A stretch of DNA of 23,406 nucleotides from NCBI GenBank assembly GCA_041567895.1, contig JBFGAX010000046.1, positions 1 through 23,406 on the forward strand. Reading direction: 5' to 3'. The notes beneath the pieces were generated by a model. It saw nothing but the letters and a program-made list of their open reading frames with translations, was not told the origin of the DNA and searched no databases. The position numbers were made by a program, and so were the translations under genes. The DNA is from JABDOU01 sp041567895 (GTDB lineage Bacteria; Actinomycetota; Acidimicrobiia; Spongiisociales; SHLN01). Below, one piece after another: positions 21,030 through 23,406 of this stretch. The number at the start of each line of letters is the position of its first letter. Position 1 is the stretch's first letter.

Positions 21030-22400
21030 TTGTACGACATCGTGGTGATCGGCGGCGGACCAGGGGGATATGCCTCAGCGCTCTATGCCCACAACTTCGG
21101 GCTGAAGGTGGCGCTCGTGGAGAAGGCAACCGTCGGAGGAGTCTGCCTCACCCGCGGATGCATTCCGGCAAAGACCTGGCTCCACGCTGCCGACGTGTTC
21201 CGCACGGTCAAAGACGCGGGGCACTTTGGAGTCGAGACATCGGCACCAACAGTCAACTGGGGTCGTGCGCTCGAGCGTAAACACGAAGTCGTCAACCAGC
21301 TCGTAACCGGCCTAGGTGGTCTCTTGCGGAATCGCAAGGTCGACATCTTCAATGGTTTTGGCCGCTTGGCCGGGCCCAGGAAGGTCATTGTCTCTGGCGA
21401 GCATGGCGATGAGGAACTCGAGGCAAACCACGTCATCATCGCCACCGGCTCCGAAGCCAGGTCAATTCCGGGTTACGACATCGACGGCGAGAGAATTGTC
21501 ACCTCGGATCATGCCCTCGATTGGCCGCAACGTCCCGAGAAGGTGGCGATCATCGGCGCCGGTGCCATCGGATGCGAATTCGCCTCTCTGCTCAGCGACT
21601 TCGGCTCGGAGGTCTGGTTGTTCGAAATGCTCGACCAGGTGGTTCCGGGCTCTGAGCCGCAGGCAGCCAATGCTTTGGAGCGTGCGCTCAAAGAGCGCGG
21701 GGTCAATGTGAAAACCGGGACCACTATCGGCAATCCGGTGCCGGTGCATGGACGGATGCAGGTGCCATTCGGAGAAGAGTCGGTTGAAGTCGATGTGGTT
21801 CTGGTGGCCGTCGGTCGGGCCCCTCAAACCGAAGGCATCGGTCTGGATTCGGTGAATGTCGAAACCGACCGTGGCTATATCGTCGTTGACCCGGCCACTC
21901 AGCTGACGACAGAACCAGGGGTCTACGCAGTCGGCGATGTCGTTGCGGGCGCTCCACAACTCGCTCACGCCGGATTCGCCGAAGGCATCGCAGCGGTGAC
22001 TCACATCGCAACGGGAACCAGCGCTCCGGTGGATTACCGGGCCATTCCCCTGGTTGTGTACAGCCACCCGGAACTTGCGTCGGTGGGGTTGACCGAGGCA
22101 CAGGCCAAAGAGGCCGGGTTCGAGATCGACAAGACCAGGCATCCTTTTGCAGGCGTGGGTCGAGCCATCATCATCGGTGAAAACCAGGGCATCGTGAAAA
22201 TAGTCAGTGAGAAGGATGGCCCCATTCTGGGGGCAACGGTCGTAGGCCCATCAGCCGGCGAAATGATCCATGAGCTGATGTATGCCGTGGCCTGGGAGGC
22301 ACTCCCGGCCGAAGCGGCTGCGTTCATTCACGCTCATCCGACGCTGTCCGAAGCGGTTGGCGAGACGCTGCTGGGAGCAGCGGGGAGAAGCCTTCACTGA
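21030..22400 (+). CDS. lpdA: Dihydrolipoyl dehydrogenase (E3)
   Basis: 456 residues from TTG 21030, with TAGGGAGAG 5 bases upstream. E3 reoxidises the dihydrolipoyl arm of the 2-oxo acid dehydrogenase complexes and passes electrons to NAD+. FAD-binding GGGPGGYASAL (8-18), redox disulfide CLTRGC (Cys39, Cys44), NAD-binding GAGAIGCEFASLLSDFG (about 176-192), the YAVGDV segment for FAD, and the C-terminal HAHPTLSE (His436, Glu441) are all intact. The 456-residue length is close to the family norm. The E2 acyltransferase follows after 52 bases, so an lpdA-sucB unit is likely. No stress-type promoter is seen here. Confidence 0.97.
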   Translation: MYDIVVIGGGPGGYASALYAHNFGLKVALVEKATVGGVCLTRGCIPAKTWLHAADVFRTVKDAGHFGVETSAPTVNWGRALERKHEVVNQLVTGLGGLLRNRKVDIFNGFGRLAGPRKVIVSGEHGDEELEANHVIIATGSEARSIPGYDIDGERIVTSDHALDWPQRPEKVAIIGAGAIGCEFASLLSDFGSEVWLFEMLDQVVPGSEPQAANALERALKERGVNVKTGTTIGNPVPVHGRMQVPFGEESVEVDVVLVAVGRAPQTEGIGLDSVNVETDRGYIVVDPATQLTTEPGVYAVGDVVAGAPQLAHAGFAEGIAAVTHIATGTSAPVDYRAIPLVVYSHPELASVGLTEAQAKEAGFEIDKTRHPFAGVGRAIIIGENQGIVKIVSEKDGPILGATVVGPSAGEMIHELMYAVAWEALPAEAAAFIHAHPTLSEAVGETLLGAAGRSLH

Positions 22401-22452
22401 GCCGGTAAGATCGACGAGGTCGCGAAGAAGACGGGAACAGGAAAAGGGACGA

Positions 22453-23406
22453 ATGGCTGTAACCGTAACCATGCCGCAACTGGGCGAGACCGTAACCGAG
22501 GGTGTTGTCTTACGTTGGGCGAAACAGGTCGGTGATTCGGTGAGCGAGGACGAAGTTCTCCTCGAAATCTCGACAGACAAAGTCGATACGGAGATTCCGT
22601 CTCCGAGCTCTGGCATTCTGCAAGAAATCCTCGTGCAGGAGGGGGATACGGTCGCGGTTGGAGCGCAACTAGCCATCATTGGAGAGGCGGATGGGCAGGG
22701 CGCCGATTCGGAGCCTCAGCCGGACGTCCAGACAGGCGCAGCCCAGTCAGATGCGGCCCGGGCAGAATCACCACAGGCTCCAGAGCAGGGTTCGTCGGAG
22801 CAGTCGCCCCCCGAGGCCCCGGCAGCTGCATCAACCGGGACTCCAGAGCCGGTTGCGACTGCCGCGGCGTCTCCAGCGGCAAGCGGCGGCTTCACGGTCG
22901 AGATGCCTCAGCTCGGCGAAACGGTTACCGAGGGCGTGGTGCTCAGTTGGGCGAAATCTGTTGGGGACACGATCGCCGAAGATGAAGTGCTTCTCGAGAT
23001 ATCAACCGACAAAGTCGACACGGAGATCCCTTCGCCGGCGGCCGGTGTTCTACAGGAGATCCTCGTGCCCGTCGGAGAAACCGCTCAGGTCGGGACCGCG
23101 CTGGCAATCATCGGGACCAGCGCGGCGCCGGCCCCGGCGAGCGCCGATGACCCCGCCGTTTCGGGAACGCAAGACGTATCGATGAGCGATGCCGCAGCGC
23201 AAGCGTCACCGGCGACCGATGCCAACGGACAAGCCGGGTCTCTCGAAGGATCAGGACGAGGCAACGTTTCGCCGGTCGTCCGGAAACTGGCGCGAGAAGC
23301 AAACGTAGATCTCGATCGGGTTCCCGGCACCGGAAAGAATGGACGTATCACTCGCAAAGATGTCGAGGCTTTCATCGCATCCGGAGGTCAATCTCGAGAT
23401 CCGGCC
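22453..23406 (+). CDS. sucB: 2-oxo acid dehydrogenase E2, dihydrolipoyl acyltransferase (partial, 3' end outside window)
   Basis: The first 318 residues are present, starting at ATG 22453 after AAAAGGGAC. There are two lipoyl domains: residues 1-77 (lipoyl Lys43 in STDKVDTEIP) and 147-222 (Lys187, same motif). They are joined by Ala/Pro/Glu-rich mobile linkers (80-145, 223-268). The peripheral-subunit-binding domain follows (about 272-308, SPVVRKLAREANVDLDRVPG and GRITRKDVEAF). The acyltransferase catalytic domain must lie beyond the window. A two-lipoyl E2 next to lpdA is the arrangement I expect in Actinomycetota, where this protein can serve both pyruvate and 2-oxoglutarate dehydrogenase. 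Whether the substrate is acetyl or succinyl cannot be judged without the C-terminus. Confidence 0.93.
   Translation, partial: MAVTVTMPQLGETVTEGVVLRWAKQVGDSVSEDEVLLEISTDKVDTEIPSPSSGILQEILVQEGDTVAVGAQLAIIGEADGQGADSEPQPDVQTGAAQSDAARAESPQAPEQGSSEQSPPEAPAAASTGTPEPVATAAASPAASGGFTVEMPQLGETVTEGVVLSWAKSVGDTIAEDEVLLEISTDKVDTEIPSPAAGVLQEILVPVGETAQVGTALAIIGTSAAPAPASADDPAVSGTQDVSMSDAAAQASPATDANGQAGSLEGSGRGNVSPVVRKLAREANVDLDRVPGTGKNGRITRKDVEAFIASGGQSRDPA

Overview
The window looks like chromosomal DNA of an actinomycete-like bacterium of moderate-to-high GC. Supporting signs are frequent GTG/TTG starts, several apparently leaderless genes, a SigF/SigB-type partner-switching locus, and a dihydrolipoyl acyltransferase with two lipoyl domains next to lipoamide dehydrogenase. 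Within Actinomycetota I cannot fix the lineage (Acidimicrobiia-like is only a guess). There are no rRNA or tRNA genes, CRISPR arrays, insertion sequences or phage genes.

Layout. 1-212 (-): first part of a membrane protein of unknown function. 312-3010 (-): ABC exporter (permease plus ATPase). 3239-4324 (+): two-TM protein with a long helical extracytoplasmic region. 4407-10007 (+): a tight four-gene operon in which every junction overlaps by 4 bases: double-PAP2/diacylglycerol-kinase fusion, YihY/BrkB membrane protein, PPK2 polyphosphate kinase, cardiolipin-synthase-like phospholipase D. 10073-14150: the sigma control locus, with a PAS-GAF-PP2C phosphatase, a degenerate RsbW-like ATPase fold (-), a STAS anti-anti-sigma, a second degenerate ATPase fold, the SigF-type sigma factor, and convergently an RsbW-like anti-sigma kinase. 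14160-15755 (-): stress genes (DUF2383 four-helix bundle, YflT/GSP17M-like glycine-zipper protein, GlsB/YeaQ). 16130-18695 (+): Dps, a membrane-anchored charged protein, and an AI-2E permease. 18742-20974: small proteins, an SRPBCC protein and an alpha/beta hydrolase. 21030-23406 (+): lipoamide dehydrogenase and the start of the E2 acyltransferase, which is housekeeping metabolism.

The main discovery is a locally clustered regulon. By eye I find eight matches to the SigF-type promoter NGTTT-N15/16-GGGTA, each just upstream of a gene: the 1-212 gene, the ABC exporter, the two-TM protein, the lipid/polyphosphate operon, DUF2383-rsbW, GlsB, Dps, and the charged protein-AI-2E pair. The sigma factor that would read them is encoded in the middle of the window, so the sigma factor, its switch and much of its apparent output (iron/DNA protection, membrane lipid turnover, polyphosphate use, envelope transport) sit together. 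Three of these promoters lie only 8-9 bases before the start codon, implying leaderless stress mRNAs. The same pattern corrects the starts of the ABC ATPase and of the PAP2-DAGK fusion.

Inferred logic: stress sensed by the PAS-GAF phosphatase dephosphorylates the STAS protein, which captures the anti-sigma and frees SigF. SigF then drives the surrounding genes, including rsbW itself through the DUF2383 operon, giving negative feedback. Two RsbW-fold proteins without the catalytic Asn flank the STAS gene and have no obvious role in the textbook switch.
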